64,000 bases of DNA from Streptomyces sp. CB02261 (GTDB taxonomy: Bacteria > Actinomycetota > Actinomycetes > Streptomycetales > Streptomycetaceae). This document shows positions 8,637 through 17,376 of the stretch, piece by piece. A model generated the notes under the pieces. That model searched no databases and had not been told where the DNA came from. It saw only the letters and a list, made by a program, of their open reading frames with translations. The stretch's first letter is position 1. The number at the start of each line of letters is the position of its first letter. Where the stretch lies: NCBI RefSeq assembly GCF_001905665.1, contig NZ_LIVX01000001.1:372001-436000 (forward strand), given 5' to 3'. The position numbers and the translations under genes are program-made.

Positions 8637-9442
8637 GACTTCTTGGCCTTAGCGGTGTGGGCCGCGACCCAGATGGCAACTGCGATCAGCGCACCCAGAC
8701 CGAAGACCCAGGCGAACAGGCCCTCGCTGACGGGGCCGAGGCCACCGAGCTTGAGACCGCCCGGGTTGTCGGCCTTGTCGCTGTTGACGGCCTGGACGTA
8801 CGCGATGATGTCCTTCTTCTCCTTCTCCGGCATGGTCGTGTCCGGGAAGGAGGGCATGTTCTGCGGGCCGGTCTGCATGGCCTCGTAGAGGTGCTTCGGG
8901 CTCACGCCTTCGAGGTTGGGGGCGTACTTGCCGTAGGTCAGCGCGCCACCCTCACCGGTGAAGTTGTGGCACTGGGCACAGTTGTTGCGGAACAGTTCGC
9001 CACCGCGGCCGATGTTGGCGCCGGCCGTGTCGTACTGGCTCTCGTTCGGCGTGATCGGGCCGGAACCGAGAGAGGCGACGTACGCCGCGAGCTGATCGAT
9101 CTCAGCCTGCGAGTAGATGACCTTCTTCTTCGGGACCTGAGCGCCCGGCTGCTGGGCCGGCATACGGCCGGTGCCGACCTGGAAGTCGACGGAGGCCGAA
9201 CCGACGCCCACGAGGGACGGGCCGTCGGAGGTGCCCTGACCGCCGGTTCCGTGGCAGCTGGCGCAGCCGACGGTGTAGAGCTTCTTCCCCTCCTCGATGG
9301 CCAGGGACTGGGCGGTTTCATCGGCCTTCGCCGTGCCCGCGGGCGCGAAGGCGGCGTACAGCCCCCCCGTGGCCGCCAGCGCGAGAAGTAGGACGACGAC
9401 CGCCGCCAGCGGATGGCGTCGTCGTGCGGAGAGCTTTTTCAC
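8633..9442 (-). CDS. qcrC: Diheme cytochrome c subunit of the bc1 complex
   Basis: 269 aa. Two heme-c motifs, CASCHG and CAQCHN, mark the diheme cytochrome c that replaces a soluble cytochrome c in actinobacteria and hands electrons directly to the CuA site of CtaC. An N-terminal hydrophobic segment (signal or anchor) and a C-terminal membrane helix (LFAWVFGLGALIAVAIWVA) tether it. It is second in the ctaE-qcrCAB run, 74 bp downstream of ctaE. Confidence 0.96.
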   Translation of the reverse strand: MKKLSARRRHPLAAVVVLLLALAATGGLYAAFAPAGTAKADETAQSLAIEEGKKLYTVGCASCHGTGGQGTSDGPSLVGVGSASVDFQVGTGRMPAQQPGAQVPKKKVIYSQAEIDQLAAYVASLGSGPITPNESQYDTAGANIGRGGELFRNNCAQCHNFTGEGGALTYGKYAPNLEGVSPKHLYEAMQTGPQNMPSFPDTTMPEKEKKDIIAYVQAVNSDKADNPGGLKLGGLGPVSEGLFAWVFGLGALIAVAIWVAAHTAKAKKS

Positions 9443-9516
9443 GGATTACCCCGGTGTCAGGATCTTCTGCGTCGATGCTTGCTGGATGTCTCGGTCCGCC
9501 GTGTCGGCGGCGCCGA

Positions 9517-10137
9517 TTACTTGATCATGTAGATCGTGGCGAAGAGGCCGATCCAGACGACATCGACGAAGTGCCAGTAGTAGGACACGACGATGGCGGC
9601 GGTTGCCTGCTCGTGAGTGAACCTCTTGGCGGCGTATGTCCGGCCCAGGACCAGCAGGAAGGCGATGAGACCGCCCGTCACGTGCAGGCCGTGGAAGCCG
9701 GTGGTCAGGTAGAACACGGAGCCGTACGGCCCGGACGAGAGCGACATGCCCGCGTCCTTGACCAGCTCGGTGTACTCGAAGACCTGGCCGCCGATGAAGA
9801 TCGCACCCATCACGAACGTGATGATGAACCACGTCCGGAGCTTCTTCACGTCGCCCCGCTCGGCGGCGAAGACGCCGAGCTGACAGGTGAGGGAGGAGAG
9901 CACCAGGATCGTGGTGTTGGTCGCCGAGAACGGGAAGGCCAGGTGTTCCGCCTGGGCCTTCCAATAGTCGGCACCCGTCACCGATCGCAGGGTGAAGTAC
10001 ATCGCGAAGAGGGCCGCGAAGAACATCAGCTCGGAACTCAACCAGATGATGGTTCCGACGCTGGTGAGGTTCGGTCGATTGACCGACGGGTGCGCGTGCC
10101 CTGTTTCTACTGTCGTTACTGTCGCCACGACCGACAT
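9517..10137 (-). CDS. ctaE: Cytochrome c oxidase subunit III
   Basis: 206 aa, five predicted membrane helices, typical of the short actinobacterial subunit III. Motifs such as [20 protein letters not shown], a central [16 protein letters not shown] and a C-terminal [12 protein letters not shown] identify it. It belongs to the aa3 oxidase but is transcribed with the bc1 genes, in keeping with the bc1-aa3 supercomplex of actinobacteria. The ATG is buried in a perfect 10-bp inverted repeat (10128-10148), and no good Shine-Dalgarno is visible upstream. Confidence 0.95.
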   Translation of the reverse strand: MSVVATVTTVETGHAHPSVNRPNLTSVGTIIWLSSELMFFAALFAMYFTLRSVTGADYWKAQAEHLAFPFSATNTTILVLSSLTCQLGVFAAERGDVKKLRTWFIITFVMGAIFIGGQVFEYTELVKDAGMSLSSGPYGSVFYLTTGFHGLHVTGGLIAFLLVLGRTYAAKRFTHEQATAAIVVSYYWHFVDVVWIGLFATIYMIK

Positions 10138-10148
10138 TATGTCGGTCG
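10128..10148 (-). promoter_or_regulatory. Perfect palindrome covering the ctaE start codon
   Basis: Two 10-bp arms around one central base; the ATG of ctaE is formed by the last base of one arm outward. In the mRNA this would fold over the initiation codon, and in DNA it could be an operator. Seen directly; role unknown. Confidence 0.55.
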
Positions 10149-10247
10149 CTTATCCCGCCCTCACTCCGGGGGGTGCCGTTCGGAGTGTCAGAGGGGTGTG
10201 TCCAGCCCATACGGCCCAGTGCGACGGCCCCCGGGCACCCTTCGAAC

Positions 10248-10280
10248 AGGTGTTGAACGGGTGTTGACGAGGTGTGGACC
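10248..10280. promoter_or_regulatory. Three 11-bp direct repeats (PHO-box-like array)
   Basis: AGGTGTTGAAC, GGGTGTTGACG and AGGTGTGGACC follow one another with exact 11-bp spacing between divergent ctaE and the receiver-like gene. On the minus strand they read GTTCAACACCT, CGTCAACACCC and GGTCCACACCT. Streptomyces PhoP binds 11-nt direct repeats beginning about GTTCACC, so an OmpR-family site is plausible. The match is partial. Confidence 0.45.
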
Positions 10281-10339
10281 GGAGTAGCATCCGCGCATCG
10301 GTCGACGACGACCCACCCGCCTTCCCAGCCGGAGGAACG

Positions 10340-10741
10340 ATGCAGTCGAGTGCCACGGTCCTGGTCTACAGCGACGACGCGAACACCCGCGAGCAGGTAC
10401 GGCTGGCGGCCGGGCGCAGGCCCGCGTCGGACGTCCCCCCGGTCGAGTTCGTGGAGTGCGCGACGCTTCCGGCGGTGCTGAAGCGCCTGGACGAGGGCGG
10501 CGTCGACGTGTGCGTCCTGGACGGGGAGGCGGTGCCGGCGGGCGGCATGGGCGTCTGCCGGCAGCTCAAGGACGAGGTCTTCCACTGCCCGCCCGTGCTG
10601 CTCCTGATCGGCCGCCCGCAGGACGCCTGGCTGGCCACCTGGAGCCGTGCGGACGCCGCGGTCACCCTTCCGGTGGAACCGGTCGAGTTCGCGGCGTCCC
10701 TCGCGGCGCTTCTGCGCTCGCGTCTGTCGATCGCCTCGTAG
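10340..10741 (+). CDS. Degenerate response-regulator receiver-like protein
   Basis: 133 aa with a GGAGGA ribosome site 9 nt before the ATG. The pattern VLVYSDDANTRE, then VCVLDGEAVPAGGMGVCRQL, then VTLPVEPVEFAASL follows a receiver (CheY) fold: acidic pair, aspartate in the phospho-acceptor strand, and a closing LP-x-x-P. The invariant lysine before that proline is not evident, so it may be a pseudo-receiver. No output domain. It sits between the two oxidase operons, divergent from ctaE and convergent (5 bp) with the L,D-transpeptidase. No partner kinase is adjacent. Confidence 0.82.
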   Translation: MQSSATVLVYSDDANTREQVRLAAGRRPASDVPPVEFVECATLPAVLKRLDEGGVDVCVLDGEAVPAGGMGVCRQLKDEVFHCPPVLLLIGRPQDAWLATWSRADAAVTLPVEPVEFAASLAALLRSRLSIAS

Positions 10742-10746
10742 GCTGA

Positions 10747-11997
10747 TCAGATCGAGGGCCTCAGGCGGGCCTTCTCGGTGGGGGCCACCGGACTTCCGGC
10801 GGCTTCCACCAGGGCGCTGCCCTGACGCCACTTGTCCCAGGACAGGTTCCAGTCGCCGAAACCGTTGCCGAAGGGGTCCATCATGTCGCCGATGCTGTTG
10901 ACGGTCCTGACGATGTCGCCGGGGCGGACCGTCTCGTAGAACCAGGCCGCGTTCCCCGTCGACATGCCGACACAGCCGTGGCTGACGTTCGCCACGCCCT
11001 GTGAGCCGACGGACCAGGGCGCGGCGTGGACGTACTCACCGCTCCAGGTGACCCGGGTCGCGTAGTAGACGGGCAGGTCGTACGACTCGGAGCTGCCCTC
11101 GGCGATACCGACGCTGGTGCCGCGCATCCGGACGTAGTACTCCTTGCCCAGGATCACCTTGATGCCGTTACGGGTGGAGAAGCCCGGTTTTCCGGTGGTC
11201 ACCGGAATGGTGTTGATCACTTCTCCGTTGCGCTTCACGGTCATGTAGTGCGATCCGGCGTCCGCGACGGCCTCGATCCGGTCGCCGATGGTGAGCTTCA
11301 GCGGCTTGGACGCGCCGCCGTAGAGCTTGTCGCCGACCTTGAGGCCGTCCAGGTTGCCGGTGACCGTGACGCTCGCGCCCGCGGGCCAGTACTCCTTCGG
11401 ACGGAAGTGCAGCTTCTTGTCGTCCACCCAGTACCAGGAGCCCTCGACGGCGGGCGTGGAGCGGACCTTGAGGGCCCGTTCGACGACGGCGCGCGCCTTG
11501 CGGTCCTTGACGGGGAGGCTGAGCTCGGCCGTGATGGGCTGCCCGACGCCGTACGTGCCCGCCTCCGGGCCGAAGGTCGCGGTCAGGGCCCTCTTGGCCG
11601 GGGCCGTCTCGAAGGTGTACGTACGCGTACCTGGGGCGCCGTCGTCGTCCTCGGTGGAAACACGGACGGTGTAGCGGGCGCCGGCCGCCAGGGCGGCCGT
11701 GGAGCGCCAGCGCTGTCCGTCGGCGGTGAGTTCGCCGGCCAGGTGGTGTCCTGAGGCGTCGGTGGCGGTGACGTCGGTGATCCGGCCCTCGCCCTTGGCG
11801 GTGATCTCCAGGGGCTTCTCGGGGTCCGCCTTGGCGCCGTCGGCCGGGGCGCTGACCGCGAGCTGGTCCGCCGCGTCGTACGCCCTCGCCGACAGCGGAT
11901 GGCCGTCGGTCTCCGTGCAGGCGGAGGCGACCACGGTGACGGTGACCGCCAGAAGAGTGCAGCTCAGAACAGTCCGAATGCGCGGCGTGTCGTTCAT
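10747..11997 (-). CDS. L,D-transpeptidase lipoprotein (YkuD family)
   Basis: 416 aa. The N terminus MNDTPRIRTVLSC leads a hydrophobic segment ending ASAC, a probable lipobox. One or two Ig-like domains (about 50-250) precede the YkuD catalytic domain, whose active site is SHGCVGMSTGNAAWFYE, with the nucleophilic Cys and its histidine. These enzymes form 3-3 crosslinks in peptidoglycan. The architecture (lipobox, Ig domains, YkuD) is the usual actinobacterial one. The open frame continues upstream to 12210, but only the start at 11997 gives the signal sequence. Confidence 0.93.
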   Translation of the reverse strand: MNDTPRIRTVLSCTLLAVTVTVVASACTETDGHPLSARAYDAADQLAVSAPADGAKADPEKPLEITAKGEGRITDVTATDASGHHLAGELTADGQRWRSTAALAAGARYTVRVSTEDDDGAPGTRTYTFETAPAKRALTATFGPEAGTYGVGQPITAELSLPVKDRKARAVVERALKVRSTPAVEGSWYWVDDKKLHFRPKEYWPAGASVTVTGNLDGLKVGDKLYGGASKPLKLTIGDRIEAVADAGSHYMTVKRNGEVINTIPVTTGKPGFSTRNGIKVILGKEYYVRMRGTSVGIAEGSSESYDLPVYYATRVTWSGEYVHAAPWSVGSQGVANVSHGCVGMSTGNAAWFYETVRPGDIVRTVNSIGDMMDPFGNGFGDWNLSWDKWRQGSALVEAAGSPVAPTEKARLRPSI

Positions 11998-12048
11998 GGA
12001 CTCACCGTAAGAACAATCCTCGGCGGCAGCGCGCCGGGTGCTCCGAAA

Positions 12049-12090
12049 GAGGGGCCCGGACGCTTCGGTGACGAAGTGTCCGGGCCCCTC
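12049..12090 (-). terminator. Intrinsic terminator of ctaCDF
   Basis: A 19-bp inverted repeat (GAGGGGCCCGGACGCTTCG and its near-perfect complement) with a 4-nt loop, 30 bp beyond the ctaF stop codon. Confidence 0.85.
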
Positions 12091-12119
12091 GGTGTGCTCC
12101 GGTACGGAGCGGGGTACAG

Positions 12120-12518
12120 CTACTGGTTCTGGTTCTCGCCGCGGTAGAACTCGAAGACCCAGCCGAAGAGGCCGACCAGGATCAGCGGGGCGGAGAAGTA
12201 CAGGATCCACCAGCCCATCGCGACGGCGAGGAAGGCGAGCGCGCCTCCGACGGCGAGCGAGAGCGGCTGCCAGCTGTGCGGGGCGAAGAAGCCGACCTCA
12301 CCGGCCTCGTCCGCGACGTCGGCCTCCTTGTCGTCCTGCGCCATGGCGTCGACACGCTTGGCCGTGAAGGCCAGGTAGTAGCCGATCATGATGGACAGTC
12401 CGAACGCCAGGAACAGCGCCGTCGTACCGACCGGCTCCTTGGACCAGACGCCGTACAGGACCGCCATGGCAAGGATGAAGATGCTCAGCCAGATGAACAT
12501 CTTGCCTTGGATCTTCAC
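12120..12518 (-). CDS. ctaF: Cytochrome c oxidase subunit IV (actinobacterial CtaF)
   Basis: 132 aa with four hydrophobic helices arranged as two hairpins around an acidic loop ([15 protein letters not shown]). This is the actinobacterial-type subunit IV of the aa3 oxidase. It overlaps ctaD by 4 bp and ends the ctaCDF operon. Confidence 0.93.
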   Translation of the reverse strand: MKIQGKMFIWLSIFILAMAVLYGVWSKEPVGTTALFLAFGLSIMIGYYLAFTAKRVDAMAQDDKEADVADEAGEVGFFAPHSWQPLSLAVGGALAFLAVAMGWWILYFSAPLILVGLFGWVFEFYRGENQNQ

Positions 12519-14251
12519 TTGCCGGCCTCCTTGCTGCCCGTGAGGGCCTCGGCCTCGTGCGGCTTGTTCTCGAGCTGGTCGAGAGCGGCGATCTCAGGGT
12601 GGTGCAGGTCGAACGCCGGGGATTCGGAACGGATCCGCGGCAGGGTGAGGAAGTTGTGCCGCGGCGGCGGGCAGGAGGTCGCCCACTCGAGCGAGCGGCC
12701 GTAGCCCCACGGGTCGTCGACCTCGATCTTCTTGCCGTACTTGGCGGTCTTCCAGACGTTGTAGAGGAACGGCAGGATCGACAGACCGAGCAGGAAGGAG
12801 GAGATCGTCGAGATCGTGTTCAGGGCGGTGAAGCCGTCGGCCTCGAGGTAGTCCGCGTAACGACGCGGCATGCCCTCGGCACCGAGCCAGTGCTGCACCA
12901 GGAAGGTGCCGTGGAAGCCGATGAACAGCGTCCAGAAGGTCATCTTGCCCAGGCGCTCGTCCAGCATCTTGCCCGTGAACTTCGGCCACCAGAAGTGGAA
13001 GCCGGCGAACATCGCGAAGACCACGGTGCCGAAGACGACGTAGTGGAAGTGCGCGACGACGAAGTACGAGTCGGAGACGTGGAAGTCCATCGGAGGCGAG
13101 GCCAGGATGACACCGGTCAGACCACCGAAGGTGAAGGTGACCAGGAAGCCGATCGTCCAGAGCATCGGTGTCTCGAAGGACAACGAGCCCTTCCACATCG
13201 TTCCGATCCAGTTGAAGAACTTCACGCCTGTCGGTACGGCGATGAGGAACGTCATGAAGGAGAAGAACGGCAGGAGGACGCCGCCGGTGACGTACATGTG
13301 GTGGGCCCACACGGTCACGGACAGACCGGCGATCGCGATGGTCGCGGCCACCAGGCCGATGTAGCCGAACATCGGCTTGCGGCTGAAGACCGGGATGACC
13401 TCGGAGACGATGCCGAAGAACGGCAGGGCGATGATGTACACCTCTGGGTGTCCGAAGAACCAGAAGAGGTGCTGCCACAGCAGGGCACCGCCGTTGGCCG
13501 CGTCGAAGACGTGGGCACCGAACTTGCGGTCCGCCTCCAGGGCGAACAGCGCGGCCGCCAGGACCGGGAAGGCGAGCAGGACCAGGACACCGGTCAGCAG
13601 CACGTTCCAGGTGAAGATCGGCATGCGGAACATCGTCATGCCCGGAGCGCGCATGCAGATGATCGTGGTGATGAAGTTGACCGAACCGAGGATCGTGCCG
13701 AAGCCGGAGAAGGCCAGACCCATGATCCACATGTCGGCGCCGACACCCGGCGAGCGGACGGCGTCCGACAGCGGGGAGTAGGCGAACCAGCCGAAGTCGG
13801 CCGCACCCTGCGGGGTGAGGAAGCCGGCCACCGCGATGATCGAGCCGAAGAGGTACAGCCAGTACGCGAACATGTTCAGCCGCGGGAACGCCACGTCGGG
13901 CGCGCCGATCTGCAGCGGCATGATCCAGTTCGCGAATCCGGCGAACAGCGGCGTCGCGAACATCAGCAGCATGATCGTGCCGTGCATCGTGAACGCCTGG
14001 TTGAACTGCTCGTTCGACATGATCTGCGTACCCGGACGGGCCAGCTCGGCGCGCATGAAGAGCGCCATGAGTCCGCCGATGCAGAAGAAGACGAACGACG
14101 TGACCAGGTAGAGCGTGCCGATCGTCTTGTGGTCGGTGGTGGTCAGCCACTTGATCACGACATTGCCGGGCTGCTTGCGCCGTACGGGCAGCTCGTTCTC
14201 GTACGAGTCCTCAGCTGCGGCGGCACCCTGGGTTTCGTTGTGGATGCTCAC
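12515..14251 (-). CDS. ctaD: Cytochrome c oxidase subunit I
   Basis: 578 aa. Heme-copper oxidase catalytic subunit with 12 helices binding heme a and the heme a3-CuB centre. HPEVY (in [13 protein letters not shown]) holds the CuB histidine/tyrosine pair, AHHMYVTG the other CuB histidines, and HFHYVVFG the heme ligands. Start taken as the GTG at 14251 (VSIHNETQ), which overlaps the ctaC stop by 4 bp; the open frame upstream lies inside ctaC. Confidence 0.97.
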   Translation of the reverse strand: MSIHNETQGAAAAEDSYENELPVRRKQPGNVVIKWLTTTDHKTIGTLYLVTSFVFFCIGGLMALFMRAELARPGTQIMSNEQFNQAFTMHGTIMLLMFATPLFAGFANWIMPLQIGAPDVAFPRLNMFAYWLYLFGSIIAVAGFLTPQGAADFGWFAYSPLSDAVRSPGVGADMWIMGLAFSGFGTILGSVNFITTIICMRAPGMTMFRMPIFTWNVLLTGVLVLLAFPVLAAALFALEADRKFGAHVFDAANGGALLWQHLFWFFGHPEVYIIALPFFGIVSEVIPVFSRKPMFGYIGLVAATIAIAGLSVTVWAHHMYVTGGVLLPFFSFMTFLIAVPTGVKFFNWIGTMWKGSLSFETPMLWTIGFLVTFTFGGLTGVILASPPMDFHVSDSYFVVAHFHYVVFGTVVFAMFAGFHFWWPKFTGKMLDERLGKMTFWTLFIGFHGTFLVQHWLGAEGMPRRYADYLEADGFTALNTISTISSFLLGLSILPFLYNVWKTAKYGKKIEVDDPWGYGRSLEWATSCPPPRHNFLTLPRIRSESPAFDLHHPEIAALDQLENKPHEAEALTGSKEAGK

Positions 14252-15213
14252 AGTTGGTTCTTCTCCGCATTCCTGGCCGGGTCCGTCTGCTCGATGCCAG
14301 ACGGGATGTAGCCGGTCTGCCCCTTCTCGGCCAGCTCCTTCAGGTGCTGCTGGTAGCGCTCCGGGGAGACCACCTTGACGTTGAAGAGCATCCGGGAGTG
14401 GTCGACGCCGCAGAGCTCGGCGCACTTGCCCATGAAGGTGCCCTCGCGCGTCGGAGTCACCTCGAAGGAGTTGGTGTGACCCGGGATGACGTCCTGCTTC
14501 ATCAGGAAGGGGACCACCCAGAAGGAGTGGATGACGTCACGGGAGGTCAGGACGAACCGGACCTTCTCGCCCTTCGGCAGCCACAGGGTCGGGCCCGGGT
14601 TGCCGTTCTGCGGGTTGCGGTCGCCCGGGATACCGGCGTCGTAGACGCCGCCGGCGTTCTCCGGGAAGTCCGCGAGGAACTTGTCCGGGATCGAGGCGAG
14701 GTTCTTGTCCGTCTTGGCGTCACCCTTCACACCGGGCACGTTCTCGACGTAGTTGAAGCCCCAGCTCCACTGGTAGCCGACCACGTTGATCGTGTGGGCC
14801 GGCTTCGGGGTGAGCTCGAGGAGCTTCGACTCGTCGCGCGCGGTGAAGTAGAAGAGCACCGAGACGATGATGAGGGGGGTGACCGTGTACAGCGCCTCGA
14901 TGGGCATGTTGTAACGGGTCTGCGGAGGTACCTCGACCTTGGTCCGGCTGCGCCGGTGGAAGATCGTGGCCCAGAGGATCAGGCCCCACACCAGGACGCC
15001 CGTGACGAGCGCGGCAGCCCACGAGCCCTGCCACAGGGAGAGGATCCGAGGCGCCTCTTCCGTGACGGGGGTGGGCATGCCAAGGCGGGGGAAGTCTTCC
15101 CAGTTGTACGAGCAGCCCGTGGCTGTCGCCAGGATCAGGCCCGCAGTCAGCACCTGCGGCAGCTTCCGCCGCATCGGGCGCCGCGACGAGCGGTCGGAGC
15201 CGTTGGGACTCAC
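14248..15213 (-). CDS. ctaC: Cytochrome c oxidase subunit II (CuA lipoprotein)
   Basis: 321 aa from a GTG start ([10 protein letters not shown]). The N-terminal segment LILATATGC is a probable lipobox, followed by two membrane helices and a cupredoxin domain. The CuA site is seen in [14 protein letters not shown] with an upstream histidine in IHSFWVV. It accepts electrons from QcrC and passes them to CtaD. First gene of ctaC-ctaD-ctaF. Upstream lies a 401-bp divergent intergenic region with an 8-bp inverted repeat. Confidence 0.96.
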   Translation of the reverse strand: MSPNGSDRSSRRPMRRKLPQVLTAGLILATATGCSYNWEDFPRLGMPTPVTEEAPRILSLWQGSWAAALVTGVLVWGLILWATIFHRRSRTKVEVPPQTRYNMPIEALYTVTPLIIVSVLFYFTARDESKLLELTPKPAHTINVVGYQWSWGFNYVENVPGVKGDAKTDKNLASIPDKFLADFPENAGGVYDAGIPGDRNPQNGNPGPTLWLPKGEKVRFVLTSRDVIHSFWVVPFLMKQDVIPGHTNSFEVTPTREGTFMGKCAELCGVDHSRMLFNVKVVSPERYQQHLKELAEKGQTGYIPSGIEQTDPARNAEKNQL

Positions 15214-15614
15214 GTAGCGCCTTCCCGAGAGTCTCGGCCCGCAGTGGTCGGCCACGGCCGTCCGTCTCGCTGGTCGGTCGCCGCCCCGGCCGCGGGCAGG
15301 GGTTTGGATGTTTATGCGGACCAAACCCTACTGGACGCTATTTGGGGTCGCGCGGGGAGGGTGCCCAACGCGCCGTCCGAGTCCCCGAAGGGGTGGACTC
15401 CGGGGTTCCGCAGGGGGGTCGGGCGCGTCCGTTCGGCCGTCCGGCGGTGCGCCGGGCCGCCCCTCTGACGGGGGCTCACCAGGGGTGGGGCGGGCGCGGG
15501 CGGCGGGGCGGCGCGGGGGCGGGCGGCGGGCGGACCGAGGTCGCGCCACGGGCGGACGGAGGACTCGCCACGGGCGGACGGAACTCCTCGGCCGTAAGCC
15601 TCTACCGTGGGCGG
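15214..15614. other. 401-bp divergent intergenic region, ctaC / cysteine desulfurase
   Basis: No gene seen. It holds an inverted repeat GGGTTTGG-13 nt-CCAAACCC (15300-15328) in a comparatively AT-rich patch that probably contains the ctaC promoter. It also holds a 17-bp perfect direct repeat (15544-15560 and 15566-15582, 22-bp period) shortly before the start at 15615. The rest is extremely G-rich with no convincing ORF. Confidence 0.6.
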
Positions 15615-17000
15615 ATGCCGTACTTCGACGCCGCGTCCGCCGCCCCGCTGCACCCCGTCGCCCGTCAGGCGATGCTCGCCTCCCTGGACGAGGGCTGGGC
15701 CGACCCGGCCCGGCTGTACCGGGAGGGCAGGCGGGCCCGGCTGCTCCTCGACGCGGCGCGGGAGGCGGCGGCGGAGGCCGTGGGCTGCCGCCCGGACGAG
15801 CTGGTGTTCACTCCTTCGGGGACGCGTGCGGTTCACGCGGGAATCTCCGGAGCTCTCGCGGGGCGGCGGCGTGTCGGGAGCGGGCTCGTGGTCTCCGCGG
15901 TCGAACACTCCTCCGTCCTGCACGCGGCCGAGGCGCACACGGCGGCCGGCGGGGCCGTGACCGAGGTGCCGGTGGACCGGTCCGGGGCGGTCGACGCGGC
16001 CGTCTTCGCGGCGGCCCTCGACCAGGGGACGGCCCTGGCGTGTCTCCAGTCGGCCAACCACGAGGTGGGGACCGCGCAGCCGGTGGCGGAGGTGGCCGAT
16101 GCCTGCCGGGCGGTGGGCGTGCCGCTGCTCGTGGACGCGGCCCAGTCGCTGGGCTGGGGGCCGGTGGACGGCGCGTGGTCGCTCCTCGCGGCGAGCGCGC
16201 ACAAGTGGGGCGGGCCGGCGGGGGTGGGGCTGCTCGCCGTGCGGAAGGGGGTCCGGTTCGCGCCGCAAGGCCCCTCGGACGAGCGGGAGTCGGGCCGGGC
16301 GCCCGGCTTCGAGAACCTGCCGGCGATCGTGGCGGCGGCGGCCTCGCTGCGCGCGGTCCGGGCCGAGGCGGAGGCGGAGGGGGCGCGGCTGCGGGCCCTG
16401 GTGGACCGGATCCGGGCGCGGGTGCCGGAGCTGGTGCCGGACGTGGAGGTGGTGGGCGACGCGGTGCGGCGGCTGCCGCATCTGGTCACCTTCTCCTGTC
16501 TGTACGTCGACGGGGAGACGCTCCTCCACGAGTTGGACCGGGAGGGTTTCTCCGTTTCATCCGGTTCGTCGTGTACGAGTTCCACGCTGACGCCCAGCCA
16601 TGTGCTGCGCGCGATGGGGGTGCTGAGCGAGGGGAACGTCCGGGTGTCGCTGCCGGCCGGCACCTCGGCGGACGACGTGGACCGCTTCCTCGACGTCCTG
16701 CCGGGGCTGGTCGCGGGGGTACGGGAACGGCTCGGCGCCCCGGTCGCGTCCCCGGCCCCGGCGGCCACCGCCGGCCCCCTCGTCGTGGACGCCCTGGGCA
16801 AGCGGTGCCCGATCCCGGTGATCGAACTGGCGAAGATGTTCGGGGAGGTCCCGGTGGGCGCGACGGTGACGGTGCTGTCGGACGACGAGGCGGCGCGGCT
16901 CGACATTCCGGCGTGGTGCGAGATGCGGGGCCAGGAGTACGTGGGCGAACGGGACTCGCCCCGGGGCGGCCGGGCGTACGTGGTCCGCCGGCTGACATGA
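15615..17000 (+). CDS. Cysteine desulfurase fused to a TusA-like sulfurtransferase domain
   Basis: 461 aa. Residues 1 to about 375 are a NifS/IscS-type class V PLP enzyme: PLP lysine in ASAHKWGGPAGVG and catalytic-loop cysteine in SSGSSCTSSTL. After a short Ala/Pro linker, residues about 390-461 form a TusA/SirA domain with the sulfur-accepting cysteine in ALGKRCPIPVIELAK. The fusion implies that persulfide made on the desulfurase is passed in cis to TusA, as used for tRNA thiolation or other sulfur relay. The frame is open upstream to 15342, but the ATG at 15615 matches the family start (MPYFDAAS). Confidence 0.93.
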   Translation: MPYFDAASAAPLHPVARQAMLASLDEGWADPARLYREGRRARLLLDAAREAAAEAVGCRPDELVFTPSGTRAVHAGISGALAGRRRVGSGLVVSAVEHSSVLHAAEAHTAAGGAVTEVPVDRSGAVDAAVFAAALDQGTALACLQSANHEVGTAQPVAEVADACRAVGVPLLVDAAQSLGWGPVDGAWSLLAASAHKWGGPAGVGLLAVRKGVRFAPQGPSDERESGRAPGFENLPAIVAAAASLRAVRAEAEAEGARLRALVDRIRARVPELVPDVEVVGDAVRRLPHLVTFSCLYVDGETLLHELDREGFSVSSGSSCTSSTLTPSHVLRAMGVLSEGNVRVSLPAGTSADDVDRFLDVLPGLVAGVRERLGAPVASPAPAATAGPLVVDALGKRCPIPVIELAKMFGEVPVGATVTVLSDDEAARLDIPAWCEMRGQEYVGERDSPRGGRAYVVRRLT

Positions 17001-17010
17001 CACCGGGCGC

Positions 17011-17376
17011 GCGACGCCTGTGCGGCGTGGCTTGGTACTCGCGCCTGCCCCCGCGACTGGGCACCCGGTCCTGTCCTCGCGGCTTGGTGCCCGCGCCTGC
17101 CTGCACGGCTTGGCGCCCGCGCTTGCCTCGCGCGACTGGGCGCCCGGGCCTGCCCGCGCGGCTGGGTGCCCGGGCCTGCCCGTGCGACGGGGCCCGGGCT
17201 TGCCCCTACGGCATGGTGCCCGCGCCCGCCCCGCGCGACTGGGCGCCCGGGCCTGCCCGTGCGGCTTGGTACCTGGGCCTGCCCCCGCGTGGCTTGGTGC
17301 CCGGGCCTGGCCGTGGGCGGGGCCCGGGTTCGCGCCTACGACGTGGTGTCCGGGCCCGCCCGTACGGCTGGCGCCC
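17011..17376. repeat. Degenerate 26-bp tandem repeat array (minisatellite-like)
   Basis: About 13 head-to-tail units, 23-28 bp each and mostly 26, from 17041 to 17376, with a poorer unit before them. Units begin GGGCCTGCCCG or GCGCCTGCC, continue CGCGGCTTGG and end TGCCC. The period is not a multiple of three, so reading frames through it are not conserved; I treat it as non-coding. Nothing separates the units, so it is not a CRISPR. Confidence 0.85.

Noticed and set aside
17011..17376. Possible CRISPR array
   Set aside because: Repeats are contiguous and degenerate, with no unique spacers and no cas genes.
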